A stretch of 64,000 nucleotides of DNA, from NCBI RefSeq assembly GCF_002148795.1, contig NZ_MPOB01000003.1, positions 372,001 through 436,000 of the forward strand, given 5' to 3'. This stretch comes from Oceanibaculum nanhaiense (lineage in GTDB: Bacteria; Pseudomonadota; Alphaproteobacteria; Oceanibaculales; Oceanibaculaceae). Shown here piece by piece: positions 26,654 through 35,700 of the stretch (the stretch's first letter is position 1; each line of letters opens with the position of its first letter). Below the pieces are notes generated by a model. That model had not been told where the DNA came from and ran no database searches. It worked only from the letters and a program-made list of their open reading frames with translations. Both the position numbers and the translations under genes were made by a program.

Positions 26654-27627
26654 TTCAGCAGGCCCTTCTCGCGGTAGAACTTCTCCGCACCCGGATGCAG
26701 CGGGACAGAGACCGACTGCAGCGCGGTCGCCAGGGTGATGTTCTTGCCCTGGGTGTGCACCTTGGCCAGCGTCTCGGTGTTCTCGTAGGCGGCCTTCACC
26801 ACGGCGTAGGCAACCTCGTCGGACAGCTCGGCATGGCTGGCCCAGATCGCCATCACCGCCAGCGTCTCGACGGCAGCGGTCTGGCCCTTGTAGGTATCCG
26901 CCGCCAGGGTGACGGAGGCATAGTAGGGCTGCTTCTTCTTCAGCGCCTCGACCTCCGGGCCGGCCAGCGGCACGATGCTGATGGCGTGGCCGTTGGCGAG
27001 ATCAAGCACCGAGGAAGTCGGCGTGCCGGCGGTGATCAGGCTGGCGATCAGATTGCCGTCCTTGATCTTGTCCACCGACTGCGCGAAGGAGGAGAAATCC
27101 TCCTTCACATCTTCGCGCTTCAGCCCGTGCACTTCCAGCAGGTCGCCCAGCAGCTGCCACTGGCCCGAGCCCGGCGAGCCGGAGGAGATCGACTTGCCCT
27201 TCAGGTCGGCAAACTTCTTCACACCGGAATCGGCACGCACGATGAGCTGCACGGTCTCCGGATAGAGTGCGCCCAGCGCGCGGATGTTCTTCACCGCGCC
27301 GTCCTTGAACTGGTTCTCGCCCTTATAGGCGGCGTCCAGAATATCGGCGGCGATGAAGGCGCTCTCGATCTCGCCGCGACCCAGCAGCTTGGCGTTGGCG
27401 ACCGAGGCATTGCCGGTCTCGGCGGTGGCGGCCAGCTTCTTGCCGTCGATCACGGCGTTGTTGGACAGCACCTGGGCCAGCATGCCGCCCAGCGGGTAAT
27501 AGGTGCCACCGGTGCCGCCGGTCGCAATGCCGAAGAACACGCGCTGCTGCGCATCGGCCTGGCTGGAAAGCGCGAGACCGCCGATGAGGCCGGCAGCAAG
27601 GGCCAGCGATGCAAATTTCAGTTTCAT
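26650..27627 (-). CDS. TAXI family TRAP transporter solute-binding protein
   Basis: Periplasmic receptor of the TRAP system, 325 residues. A signal peptide of about 26 residues ends SQADA. The mature part begins QQRVFFGIATGGTGGTYYPLGGMLAQVLSN in substance; GTGGTYYPLG is diagnostic for TAXI proteins. AELTNAS-like SVANAKLL and ISSGSPGSG also fit. The ATG at 27625-27627 has AGGGGA at the right distance. It heads the operon and is divergent from the Liv operon starting at 28014. Confidence 0.95.
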   Translation of the reverse strand: MKLKFASLALAAGLIGGLALSSQADAQQRVFFGIATGGTGGTYYPLGGMLAQVLSNNAVIDGKKLAATAETGNASVANAKLLGRGEIESAFIAADILDAAYKGENQFKDGAVKNIRALGALYPETVQLIVRADSGVKKFADLKGKSISSGSPGSGQWQLLGDLLEVHGLKREDVKEDFSSFAQSVDKIKDGNLIASLITAGTPTSSVLDLANGHAISIVPLAGPEVEALKKKQPYYASVTLAADTYKGQTAAVETLAVMAIWASHAELSDEVAYAVVKAAYENTETLAKVHTQGKNITLATALQSVSVPLHPGAEKFYREKGLLK

Positions 27628-27863
27628 GGAAACATCCCCTGTTCAATAGATAAGGACACGGCAAGCGCCCTGAGCAGCGCTGCACACTGTCCTGGCGCGA
27701 TCCTAGCCGGTCGCCAATCCGGACGCCAGCGGCGAAGCGTGGCGGATGAAAGCCGCCGGCAAGCCGGACCGGTTGCGGCAAGACGCCGCTGCCCGGTTTT
27801 TCGCCAACTGTGCACAGGATCGCTCAAACATTAGACATTTTCCCTGACAAAGCCTCCACCAAA
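27628..27863. other. Promoter region of the TAXI-TRAP operon
   Basis: About 235 bp of non-coding sequence, the left part of the 386-bp divergent gap. I see no clear promoter, operator or repeat for the minus-strand operon here. Confidence 0.3.
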
Positions 27864-27890
27864 CCAATTAGTTGCTATTGAAACTATTGG
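27864..27890 (+). promoter_or_regulatory. Inverted repeat upstream of sigma-54 promoter 1
   Basis: CCAATTAGTT (27864-27873) and AACTATTGG (27882-27890) form an imperfect dyad with one extra base in the left arm. Its centre lies about 27 bp upstream of the -24 GG. A similarly placed dyad precedes the second sigma-54 promoter, so an activator site is plausible. Confidence 0.45.
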
Positions 27891-27902
27891 CGTTACGGCT
27901 TT

Positions 27903-27918
27903 TGGCATGCCGCTTGCG
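27903..27918 (+). promoter_or_regulatory. Sigma-54 (RpoN) promoter of the Liv operon
   Basis: TTGGCATGCCGCTTGC has GG at 27904-27905 and GC at 27916-27917 with exactly 10 bp between, matching the -24/-12 consensus TGGCAyG-N4-TTGC. It points at the binding-protein gene about 95 bp downstream. Confidence 0.8.
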
Positions 27919-28013
27919 GAGAAGCATATTCGGCTATGCCGGGCAACCGCCGGACGGCGACCGGGACGAACAGGGCGTCCCGCGACAACGTCCAGACAGT
28001 ACAGGAGCCCGGC

Positions 28014-29273
28014 ATGCGGCCGACCGCAACAACCATGGCAAACGCTAGGGGTCGCATCATGTTTGGGAAATTCAAGGATACCGCCTTCGTCGCCGCGGCA
28101 GCCGTCGCTCTCGTCTCGGCCGCCAGCCTTCCTTCCGCGGCCCATGCGGCCGACGTACTGCGTATCGGTGCGCCGCTGGCGCTGACCGGCGGCTTGGCCG
28201 ACGAGGGCAAGAAGCAGGACGGGGTCTGGCAGCTCTGGCTCGACAAGGTGAACGCAGCCGGCGGCATCAAGGTCGGCGGCAAGACCATGAAGGTCGAGCT
28301 GGTGAAGTATGATTACCAGACCGACGGCAAGCGCGCCGGCCAGCTGGCCGAAAAGCTGGTGACCGACGACAAGGTTGACGTGCTGATGGCGCCGTTCGGC
28401 TCCGGCCATACCAAGATCGTCGCCGCCGTGGCGGAACGCTATCAGGTGCCGCTGCTGGCCTGCGTCGCCTCCTCCGAATCGGTCTATGACCAGGGCTTCA
28501 AATATCTGTTCGGCACGCTGGCCCCGAACACCGGCATGACCGACGCGATGGCCGCGCTGTTCAAGGAAAAGCTGCCGTCGCTGAAGAAGGTCGCTGTCTA
28601 TGGCCGCGACGACGTGTTCCCGAAGGCGATGGCAACCTCGCTGGCAGCCTCCGCCAAGGCCGCCGGGCTGGAGGTCGTCTATAACGAGCTGTATGCCGTG
28701 GGCACCATGGACCATTCCGCCGCGATGTCGGCGATCAAGGCGGGCCAGCCCGACTGGATCTACATGACCGGCTACACCCAGGACCTGATCCTCGGCCGCA
28801 AGCAGATGAAGGATCTGGGCGTCGAGGCGCCGATCATCACCATGGTCACCGGCCCGGCCTACCGCGAATTCACTGAAGGCCTCGGCGATCTCGCCAACGG
28901 CGTCACCAGCTCGACCTGGTGGCACCATGCCACCGCCTATACTGGCGCGGTCGGCGCCTGGAGCACCACGGCGGGTTTCTACAAGGACTTCACCGCCGCC
29001 TTCAAGACCGACCCGGACTATGTCCACGCCTCCTGCGCGGCAGCGGCGGATGTGTTGGTGAACGCGGTGCAGAAGGCCGGCTCGACCGACAAGAAGGCGG
29101 TGCGCGACGCGCTGGCGGCAACCGACATGCTGACTTTCTATGGCCCGATCAAGTTCGGCGCCAACGGCATGAACCAGGGCCGCGAGATGCCGGTGATCCA
29201 GGTGCAGGGCGAAGACATCAAGGTCCTGTACCCGGCCAGCATCGCCAATGCCGACCTCGCCCTGGTGAAGTAG
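28014..29273 (+). CDS. Branched-chain amino acid/amide-type ABC transporter binding protein 1
   Basis: Periplasmic substrate-binding protein of the HAAT (LivJ/LivK) family, 419 residues from the ATG at 28014, which has CAGGAG 6 nt upstream. An alternative ATG at 28059 (preceded by AGGGG) would give a more compact signal peptide ending SAAHA. The mature protein begins ADVLRIGAPLALTGGLADEG; FGSGHTKIVAAVAERY and YDQGFKYLFGTLAP are landmarks. It is very like the protein at 32852, indicating duplication. First gene of a sigma-54-driven operon with livHMGF. Confidence 0.92.
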   Translation: MRPTATTMANARGRIMFGKFKDTAFVAAAAVALVSAASLPSAAHAADVLRIGAPLALTGGLADEGKKQDGVWQLWLDKVNAAGGIKVGGKTMKVELVKYDYQTDGKRAGQLAEKLVTDDKVDVLMAPFGSGHTKIVAAVAERYQVPLLACVASSESVYDQGFKYLFGTLAPNTGMTDAMAALFKEKLPSLKKVAVYGRDDVFPKAMATSLAASAKAAGLEVVYNELYAVGTMDHSAAMSAIKAGQPDWIYMTGYTQDLILGRKQMKDLGVEAPIITMVTGPAYREFTEGLGDLANGVTSSTWWHHATAYTGAVGAWSTTAGFYKDFTAAFKTDPDYVHASCAAAADVLVNAVQKAGSTDKKAVRDALAATDMLTFYGPIKFGANGMNQGREMPVIQVQGEDIKVLYPASIANADLALVK

Positions 29274-29358
29274 GCGTCAATCCGCACCGGACCGGGGGAG
29301 CCTCCCTCCCCCGGTTTCCTCCTCCTGTCCGTCCGGCACCGCAAAAGGGAACCCGGCC

Positions 29359-30219
29359 GTGGATTTCACGCAAATTCTCGTTAACGGCATCGTGCTGGGG
29401 GCGCTCTACGCCTGCATCGCTGTCGGCTTCTCGCTGGTCTGGGGCGTGCTGAACGTCATCAACATGATGCACGGCTCCTTCATCATCCTCGGCGGCTATC
29501 TCACCTTCTTCGCCTGGTTCCATCTGCAGATCGACCCGGTGCTGGCGCTGCCGGTGGTGGCAGCCATCCTCTACGGGCTGGGCTTCGCGCTGCAATATCT
29601 GTTCATCAACAAGGTGGTGACGGCGCCGGTATTGACGACGCTGACACTGACCTTCGGGCTGGACATGATCCTCTATAACCTGATGACCGTGTTCTTCACC
29701 GCCACGCCACGCCGCGTGACGATGGACCTCGGCAGCATCGAGGTGCTGGGCGCGGTGATGCCGAAGGACCGGCTCCTGGGCATGGCGCTGGCCTTTGTGC
29801 TGACCGGCATTCTCTATCTGGTGATGCGCGGCTCGCGCATCGGTCGGGCCATCGTCGCCGTGCGCATGGACCGCCAAGCCGCCGCGCTGATGGGCATCCA
29901 GGTGAACCGCATCTACGCCATCACCTTCGGCATCGGCGCGCTGATGGCCGGTGCCGCCGGTGCCGTCTTCGCCATGGTGTTCCCGGTGACCACCAACCTG
30001 ACCGGCACCTTCCTCGGCAAGGCCTTCGTGATCTGCGTCATCGGTGGGCTGGGCAGCGTGCCCGGCGCCCTGGTCGGCGGCATCGCGCTGGGCATCATCG
30101 AAAGCTTCGCCGGCTATCTGATCGGCCCGCAGCACGCCATCACGCTGGGCTTCCTGATCATGCTGGTACTGCTCGTGGTACGCCCGACCGGCCTGGTCGG
30201 CGTGAAGGGATACGAATAA
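29359..30219 (+). CDS. livH: Liv-type ABC transporter permease (LivH)
   Basis: First membrane subunit, 286 residues with about eight hydrophobic segments. LVWGVLNVINMMHGSFIILGGYL near the N-terminus and the EAA-like GSRIGRAIVAVRMDRQAAALMGI place it in the LivH group. The start is GTG at 29359 after AAAAGGGA. The stop TAA shares its last A with the livM ATG. The specific substrate is not deducible; LivH family members carry amino acids, amides or urea. Confidence 0.93.
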   Translation: MDFTQILVNGIVLGALYACIAVGFSLVWGVLNVINMMHGSFIILGGYLTFFAWFHLQIDPVLALPVVAAILYGLGFALQYLFINKVVTAPVLTTLTLTFGLDMILYNLMTVFFTATPRRVTMDLGSIEVLGAVMPKDRLLGMALAFVLTGILYLVMRGSRIGRAIVAVRMDRQAAALMGIQVNRIYAITFGIGALMAGAAGAVFAMVFPVTTNLTGTFLGKAFVICVIGGLGSVPGALVGGIALGIIESFAGYLIGPQHAITLGFLIMLVLLVVRPTGLVGVKGYE

Positions 30220-31181
30220 TGATATCGCATCCGCTGCGTTACGCCCTGCTGGCGGCCTGGATCGTGCTGCTGGCGGCGACCCCGCTGGTAGCCGACAATT
30301 ACACGGTGCGCATCGCCATCACGGTGGCGATGTATTCGGCGATGGCGCTGTCGTGGAATTTCATCGGCGGCTTCGCCGGCTATCCCTCCTTCTCCACCGC
30401 CGCCTTCTTCGGGCTGGGCTGCTATGCCGGCGCGCTGGCGCAGCGCAACGGCGTGCCGCTGGTGCTGGCCTGGGCGCTGGCGACGCTGTTCGTCACCGCC
30501 TTCGCCGTGGCCCTTGGGGCGATCATCCTGCGCCTCAAGGGCCATTACTTCGCCATCGGCTCGATCGCCGTGGTCGAGGTGGTGCGCCTGGTGATCTCCT
30601 CCTGGGGCAGCCTGACCGGCGGCGGCGACGGGCTGAACGTGCCGCTGCTGGAAGGCGGACCGGACCGGGTGGCGTCCACCGTGCTCTACGTCATGCTGGC
30701 GGTGATGTTGGCCGCCTTCGTCGCGACCGTACTGGTGGACCGCGCACGGCTCGGCTTCGGGCTGCGCTGCATCAACCAGAACGAGGACGCCGCCGACATG
30801 GTCGGCATCGACACCACGCGCTACAAGATCATGGCCTATGCGCTGTCCGCCCTGTTCTGCGGCACGGTTGGGGCAGTCTATGCCTCCTGGGTCGGCTATA
30901 TCGATCCGACCGACAGCTTCTCCATCCTGCTGACTGTAAAGGTGCCGGTGATGGTGCTGCTGGGCGGTGCCGGTACGGTGCTTGGCCCAGTTGTCGGGGC
31001 CGGCCTGTTCGTGCTGCTGGAGGAGTTCTTCTGGGCGAACTTCCTGGAATGGAACCGCGCCATCCTGGGCGGCATCATCGTCTTCCTGATCTTCTTCCTG
31101 CCGGGCGGCTTCCTGAAGCTGGACTACCGGAAGCTGCTGCGCCGCAAGCCCGCCCCGGCGAAGCAGGGAGGTGCGGCATGA
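30219..31181 (+). CDS. livM: Liv-type ABC transporter permease (LivM)
   Basis: Second membrane subunit, 320 residues, mostly hydrophobic. Family blocks are [25 protein letters not shown] in part, [16 protein letters not shown] and [27 protein letters not shown] in part. It overlaps livH by 1 bp and livG by 4 bp (ATGA), so expression is tightly coupled. The C-terminal tail is basic and Pro/Ala-rich. Confidence 0.93.
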   Translation: MISHPLRYALLAAWIVLLAATPLVADNYTVRIAITVAMYSAMALSWNFIGGFAGYPSFSTAAFFGLGCYAGALAQRNGVPLVLAWALATLFVTAFAVALGAIILRLKGHYFAIGSIAVVEVVRLVISSWGSLTGGGDGLNVPLLEGGPDRVASTVLYVMLAVMLAAFVATVLVDRARLGFGLRCINQNEDAADMVGIDTTRYKIMAYALSALFCGTVGAVYASWVGYIDPTDSFSILLTVKVPVMVLLGGAGTVLGPVVGAGLFVLLEEFFWANFLEWNRAILGGIIVFLIFFLPGGFLKLDYRKLLRRKPAPAKQGGAA

Positions 31182-31948
31182 CCGGGATATTGCGTCTTGA
31201 GGGGGTCTCCAAGGCCTTCGGCGGCATCCGTGCGGTGAATGACGTCTCCTTCACGCTGAAGGAAGGCGAGATCGTCGGGCTGATCGGCCCGAACGGCGCC
31301 GGCAAGACCACACTGGTGAATCTCATCACCGGGGTGCATCCGCTGACCGGCGGCAAGGTGATCTTCGCCGGCACCGACGTCAGCCGGCAGAAGCCGTTCC
31401 AGGCGGCGCGGCGCGGCCTTGCCCGCACCTTCCAGATCGTGCAGCCCTTCCCGGAAATGACGGTGCTGGAGAATGTCGCCGCCGGATCGCTGTTCGGCGG
31501 CGGGCATGCCGGCATGGGTGCGGCGATGCAGGCCGCCCGCGACGAGCTGGAATTTGTCGGGCTGGGCCCGGTCGCCGATCAGCCGGCGGCGCTGCTGAGC
31601 CTGCCCAACCGCAAGCGGCTGGAGCTGGCCAAGAGCCTCGCCATGAAACCCAAGGTGCTGCTGCTGGACGAGGTAAATGCCGGGCTGAACGCGGCGGAGA
31701 TCGACGGTGCGCTCGACCTGATCCGCAAGATCGCCGCGCGCGGCATCACCATCATCCTGATCGAGCATCTGATGAAGGTGGTGCTGTCGATCTCGCAGCG
31801 CATCCTGGTGCTGCATCATGGCGAGCTGATCGCGCAGGGCGACCCGACCGCCGTGGTCAATGATCCGCGCGTGGTGGAGGCCTATCTGGGTGCGAAATTC
31901 GCCGCCCGCTTCGCCGGTACGAACGCTGAGGGAGCCGCACATGGCTGA
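31178..31948 (+). CDS. livG: Liv-type ABC transporter ATPase LivG
   Basis: A 256-residue ATPase: Walker [11 protein letters not shown]-loop in [15 protein letters not shown], Walker [14 protein letters not shown]-loop IEHLMK. The signature region reads [16 protein letters not shown], where LSLPNRK replaces the usual LSGGQ-like LPYGRQR of LivG, a mildly unusual variant. Start at 31178 is chosen because [16 protein letters not shown] is a full N-terminus and forms ATGA with livM. It overlaps livF by 8 bp. Confidence 0.93.
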   Translation: MTGILRLEGVSKAFGGIRAVNDVSFTLKEGEIVGLIGPNGAGKTTLVNLITGVHPLTGGKVIFAGTDVSRQKPFQAARRGLARTFQIVQPFPEMTVLENVAAGSLFGGGHAGMGAAMQAARDELEFVGLGPVADQPAALLSLPNRKRLELAKSLAMKPKVLLLDEVNAGLNAAEIDGALDLIRKIAARGITIILIEHLMKVVLSISQRILVLHHGELIAQGDPTAVVNDPRVVEAYLGAKFAARFAGTNAEGAAHG

Positions 31949-32657
31949 CGCCTTCCTGACCATCGACAAGCTACAGTCCGGCTATGGCGACGTGCAGGTG
32001 CTGTGGGACATTTCGGTCGCCGTCGAGCGCGGCGGCATCACCTGCATCGTCGGCTCCAACGGCGCCGGCAAGACCACCCTGCTGCGCACCATCTCCGGCC
32101 TGCTGAAGCCACGCGGCGGCAGCATCCGGCTGGATGGGGCGGAGATCGGCGGCCTGGACCCGGATGGGGTGCTGGCGCGCGGTATTGCCCATGTGCCGGA
32201 AGGCAGGCGTCTGTTCAAGGGCCTGACCGTGCAGGATAATCTGCTGCTGGGCGCCTATCTCCGGCGCGACCGCCCGGAGATCGAGGCGGACCTCAACTTC
32301 GTCTATGACATGTTCCCGATCCTGAAGGATCGGCGCAAGCAGGACGCCACCACCCTGTCCGGCGGCGAGCAGCAGATGTGCGCCATCGGACGCGGCCTGC
32401 TGTCCCGCCCGAAGCTGCTGATGATCGACGAGCTGTCGCTGGGCCTTGCCCCCCGGCTGGTTGAGAAGCTGGGCGAGTCGCTGATCGAGATCAACCGCAC
32501 CGGCCTCACCATCCTGCTGGTCGAACAGGACGTGCTGACCGCCTTCGAGATCGCCCGCCACGCCTTCGTCATCGAGACCGGCCGGGTCTCGATGGCCGGC
32601 ACCACGGCGGATCTCGGCGAGAACCCGAAGATCCGCGAAGCCTATATGGGGATCTGA
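31941..32657 (+). CDS. livF: Liv-type ABC transporter ATPase LivF
   Basis: A 238-residue ATPase pairing with LivG: Walker A GSNGAGKTT, VPEGRRLFKGLTVQDNL, signature LSGGEQQMCAIGRGL, Walker B LLMIDELSLGLAP, and LLVEQDV. It overlaps the end of livG. The ATG at 31941 starts [16 protein letters not shown], a normal LivF N-terminus. The gap of 194 bp to the next binding-protein gene contains a separate promoter. Confidence 0.94.
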   Translation: MADAFLTIDKLQSGYGDVQVLWDISVAVERGGITCIVGSNGAGKTTLLRTISGLLKPRGGSIRLDGAEIGGLDPDGVLARGIAHVPEGRRLFKGLTVQDNLLLGAYLRRDRPEIEADLNFVYDMFPILKDRRKQDATTLSGGEQQMCAIGRGLLSRPKLLMIDELSLGLAPRLVEKLGESLIEINRTGLTILLVEQDVLTAFEIARHAFVIETGRVSMAGTTADLGENPKIREAYMGI

Positions 32658-32746
32658 TACGGCTGCACGTTTCCTGGGCGGCCGCTGCCGAAATTCGCGG
32701 CGGACAGCTTGCGGGAAAGGCACTGCAAGAAGATCATAGCGTATAT

Positions 32747-32768
32747 AACTGTTGTAATAACTACAGTT
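32747..32768 (+). promoter_or_regulatory. Inverted repeat upstream of sigma-54 promoter 2
   Basis: A 22-bp near-palindrome whose outer arms are AACTGT (32747-32752) and ACAGTT (32763-32768); most inner positions also match. Its centre is about 29 bp upstream of the -24 GG, close to the geometry seen at 27864-27890. Confidence 0.5.
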
Positions 32769-32785
32769 TGTCTGATTGAGAAATT

Positions 32786-32801
32786 TGGCATGCATATTGC
32801 T
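32786..32801 (+). promoter_or_regulatory. Sigma-54 (RpoN) promoter of the second binding-protein gene
   Basis: TTGGCATGCATATTGCT has GG at 32787-32788 and GC at 32799-32800, with 10 bp between: a near-perfect -24/-12 element. The predicted transcription start is about 40 bp before the ATG at 32852. Confidence 0.85.
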
Positions 32802-32851
32802 GCCTCCACCGCACCGCTATTCCGCGGCCACTCTGGAGAAAGGCACGCACA

Positions 32852-34072
32852 ATGCACGCACGCACAGCCCACCCGATCCGCAGGAGCGCCGCCCTCTTTC
32901 GTACTCTTGCCCTGACCGGCGCCCTAGCCTCTGCGCTTGCCAGCGCCGCCGTGGCCGCGGACACCATACGCATCGGCTCGCCACTGGCGCTCACAGGGGC
33001 GCTGGCCGCCGAAGGCGGCAAGCAGAAGCTGGCCTATGATCTGTGGCTGGAGCGCGTGAACGCCGCCGGCGGCATCCAGGTCGGCGGCAAGAAAATGCTG
33101 GTCGAGCTCGTGACCTATGACTACCAGACTGACGGCAAGCGCGCCGGGCAGCTGGCCGAGAAGCTGATCACCGACGACAAGGTGGATTTTCTGACGGCCC
33201 CTTTCGGATCGGGCCACACCAAGATCACTGCCGCCGTGGCCGAGCGGTACGGCGTGCCGATCGTCGCCGTCGCCTCCTCCGAGCCGGTACACGACCAGGG
33301 CTTCAAGTACCTGTTCGGTACGCTTGCCCCGTCCAGCGGCCTGATCGACGGCATGCTGACGTTGTTCAAGCAAACCAAGCCGGATCTGAAGAGCATAGCA
33401 ATCCTGGGTCGTGACGATGTGTTCCCGAAAATCATGGCCAGCCTGATGGCCAAGGGCGCGGAGAAGGCCGGGCTGAAAGTCGCCTATAACGAGCTGTATC
33501 CCGTCGGGGCCATGGACCACGCCACCGCCATCACCAGCATGAAGTCGGCAGCGCCAGACTGGATCTACGTCACCGGCTACACCGCCGATCTGATTCTGGT
33601 AACCAAGCAGATGAATGATCTGGGCGTGAAAGCGCCCATCGTGACCATGATCACCGGCCCCGCTTACAAGGAATATGCCGATACGCTGGGGCCGCTGGCG
33701 GAGAATGTGACCAGCGCCTCCTGGTGGCATTATTCCGCCATCTATGAAGGCGATGACGTGTTCGGCTCGACCAAGGCTTTCTACGACGCCGTTGTGAAGG
33801 CCTCCGGGCAGGAGCCCGACTATGTCCACGCCTCCTCCGCCGCCGCACTGATCGTGCTGCAGAAGGCGATCGAGAAGGCCGGTACACTGGACCGCGAGGC
33901 GGTTCGCAAAGCGCTCAGCGAGATTGACATCAAGACCTTCTACGGACCGATCAAGTTCCGTGCGGATGGTTTGAATGATAACCGCGACCTGCCGATCATC
34001 CAGATTCAGGGTGGCAAGCCGGTTGTCCTCGCCCCGGCCGCCATCGCCTCAGCCAAAATGAAGCTGAACTGA
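32852..34072 (+). CDS. Branched-chain amino acid/amide-type ABC transporter binding protein 2
   Basis: A 406-residue HAAT-family periplasmic protein. Signal peptide about 1-35, cleaved near SAAVAA, then DTIRIGSPLALTGALAAEGG. It closely parallels the protein at 28014 along its whole length (shared blocks QTDGKRAGQLAEKL, FGSGHTKI, DQGFKYLFGTLAP, YVHASSAAA), so the two are paralogues that may give one transporter two substrate ranges. GGAGAAAGG is the RBS. It has its own sigma-54 promoter and is followed by the dioxygenase gene after 23 bp. Confidence 0.92.
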   Translation: MHARTAHPIRRSAALFRTLALTGALASALASAAVAADTIRIGSPLALTGALAAEGGKQKLAYDLWLERVNAAGGIQVGGKKMLVELVTYDYQTDGKRAGQLAEKLITDDKVDFLTAPFGSGHTKITAAVAERYGVPIVAVASSEPVHDQGFKYLFGTLAPSSGLIDGMLTLFKQTKPDLKSIAILGRDDVFPKIMASLMAKGAEKAGLKVAYNELYPVGAMDHATAITSMKSAAPDWIYVTGYTADLILVTKQMNDLGVKAPIVTMITGPAYKEYADTLGPLAENVTSASWWHYSAIYEGDDVFGSTKAFYDAVVKASGQEPDYVHASSAAALIVLQKAIEKAGTLDREAVRKALSEIDIKTFYGPIKFRADGLNDNRDLPIIQIQGGKPVVLAPAAIASAKMKLN

Positions 34073-34095
34073 GTCCCTGCAGAAGGATACCGACC

Positions 34096-34923
34096 ATGTC
34101 CGGCAGTCTCACCCCAGCCGAAGTCAACAGCTTTAACGCGCAAGGCTATTTCGTGAAGAAACGCGCCATTTCCGCGGCCCACGCTGCGGACTGCCGCGCC
34201 CGTATCGAGGCCTTCGAGGAAGCGCTCGGCGAGGACTGCAATGTCCGCATGAAGATCAAGGCGCATCTGGTATCGCCCTGGATGACCGACCTTGCGCGGC
34301 ACCCTCTAATTCTGGACGCCGTAGAATCCCTGCTTGGGCCAGACATATTGCTGTTCGGCTCCTCCATGTTCGCCAAGGCGGCGCAGAGCAGCAAATTCGT
34401 GTCCTGGCACCAGGATTCCGCCTATTACGGGCTGGAACCGAACGATTCGGTAACGGTCTGGCTGGCTTTCACGCCCAGTAACAAGGCCAATGGCTGCCTG
34501 CGCGTATTGCCCGGCTCGCATCTCGGCCCGCAATACGAGCATGAGGAGACCTACGATCCGCAGAACCTGCTGGCCCGCGGCCAGACCATCCATGGGCTGG
34601 ACGACGACAAGGCGGCCTATCTGGAGCTGGAGCCCGGCGAATTCTCCATCCATCACGTGCGCACCGCCCATGGCAGTCTGGGCAATTTCACCGCTGACCG
34701 CCGGATCGGGCTCGCCTTCTTCTATATCGGCACGCATGTCGCCTCGACCCTGGGGCGGCGCACGGCGCTGAAGGTACGCGGCGAGGACCGCCACAATCAC
34801 TGGGACGACGATCCGGTGCCGCGCATCGACCTCGATCCGCGTTCGATCCAGTTCCTGACCGACATGTGGAGCCGCTACCAGAGCAAGGATATCCAGCAGG
34901 CGGCCAAAGCCGGCCGGGTCTAG
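34096..34923 (+). CDS. Phytanoyl-CoA dioxygenase (PhyH) family protein
   Basis: A 275-residue Fe(II)/2-oxoglutarate-dependent oxygenase. The metal triad is visible: HQD in SWHQDSAYYG for His and Asp, and the second His in HHVRTAHGS; RRIGLAFFYI supplies the Arg for 2-oxoglutarate. GCLRVLPGSHLG is a typical PhyH block. Relatives hydroxylate acyl-CoAs, ectoine or other small molecules. Location directly behind a nitrogen-type binding protein suggests it modifies the imported compound. It ends 1 bp from the convergent phosphoribosyltransferase gene. Confidence 0.88.
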   Translation: MSGSLTPAEVNSFNAQGYFVKKRAISAAHAADCRARIEAFEEALGEDCNVRMKIKAHLVSPWMTDLARHPLILDAVESLLGPDILLFGSSMFAKAAQSSKFVSWHQDSAYYGLEPNDSVTVWLAFTPSNKANGCLRVLPGSHLGPQYEHEETYDPQNLLARGQTIHGLDDDKAAYLELEPGEFSIHHVRTAHGSLGNFTADRRIGLAFFYIGTHVASTLGRRTALKVRGEDRHNHWDDDPVPRIDLDPRSIQFLTDMWSRYQSKDIQQAAKAGRV

Positions 34924-34924
34924 G

Positions 34925-35671
34925 TTACTCCGCGAGCGTCCCCGGCACCGGTGCCCAGCCGCCCTCCACCCGCTCGAACACCGGGGCGGCGAAGGCGCCA
35001 TGCACCATGCCGGCGAGGGCCGGGTCGCGCTCGTTCAGGCGGGCGCGCCAGCCCACCCCCTGCTTCATCGCCACGACGATGCCGGCCATCGTGCAGTCCA
35101 GCCGTTCCAGCAGCGACAGCACCGACAGCAGCGTGGTGCCGCTGGACACCGCATCATCCACCACCGCCACGCGCTTTCCCTTCAGGCGCGGCAGCATGTT
35201 GGGATCGATGAAGACGGATTTGCGCGCACCCGGGCTGGTGATGGACTGCACTGGCTCCGACAGTTCGTCGCGGTACCAGAATTTCCGGGAATAGCCCAGC
35301 GGCACGAAATTCGAATGGCCCAGCAGCCGCGCCACGGTGGGGGCGAAGACCAGCCCCAGCGTCGGCACGCCGATGACGAGGTCGGCCCCGATGGCGCGCG
35401 CCTTGTCCGCCATGTGGCCGGCCAGCGCCTCGGTCACCGCGAAGCTGGCCTGGTTGGCGATCAGCGAGGCGACGGCCCGGCCGCCATCCGGCAGGCGGCG
35501 CAGCGGCAGCACCAGGAAACGTCCGTCCGGCAGAAGCGCCGGGTAGCCGTAGCGATAGGGGGCTTCTGCCTGTCCCCCAGGATCGCCCAGCGGGTCATCG
35601 GCTGGCAGAATTTCCTGCCAGAAGCCGTTGGTCGGCTTGACGTAATCGTCCTGCTCGGGCGGGATGCTCAT
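34925..35671 (-). CDS. Type I phosphoribosyltransferase
   Basis: A 248-residue PRTase. The PRPP-binding loop is plain in VAVVDDAVSSGTTLLS, with two acidic residues then the SSGTT turn. LVIGVPTLGLVFAPTVA is the other conserved core strand. The N-terminal 60 residues (Trp/Pro-rich) are outside the core. It resembles purine PRTases in general form; base specificity cannot be told. The ATG at 35669-35671 begins MSIPPEQDDYVKPTNGFW. It is divergent from the Rieske gene with only 29 bp between start codons. Confidence 0.8.
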   Translation of the reverse strand: MSIPPEQDDYVKPTNGFWQEILPADDPLGDPGGQAEAPYRYGYPALLPDGRFLVLPLRRLPDGGRAVASLIANQASFAVTEALAGHMADKARAIGADLVIGVPTLGLVFAPTVARLLGHSNFVPLGYSRKFWYRDELSEPVQSITSPGARKSVFIDPNMLPRLKGKRVAVVDDAVSSGTTLLSVLSLLERLDCTMAGIVVAMKQGVGWRARLNERDPALAGMVHGAFAAPVFERVEGGWAPVPGTLAE

Positions 35672-35700
35672 GATAGGTTTCCAGATGAGGTGAGAGACTG

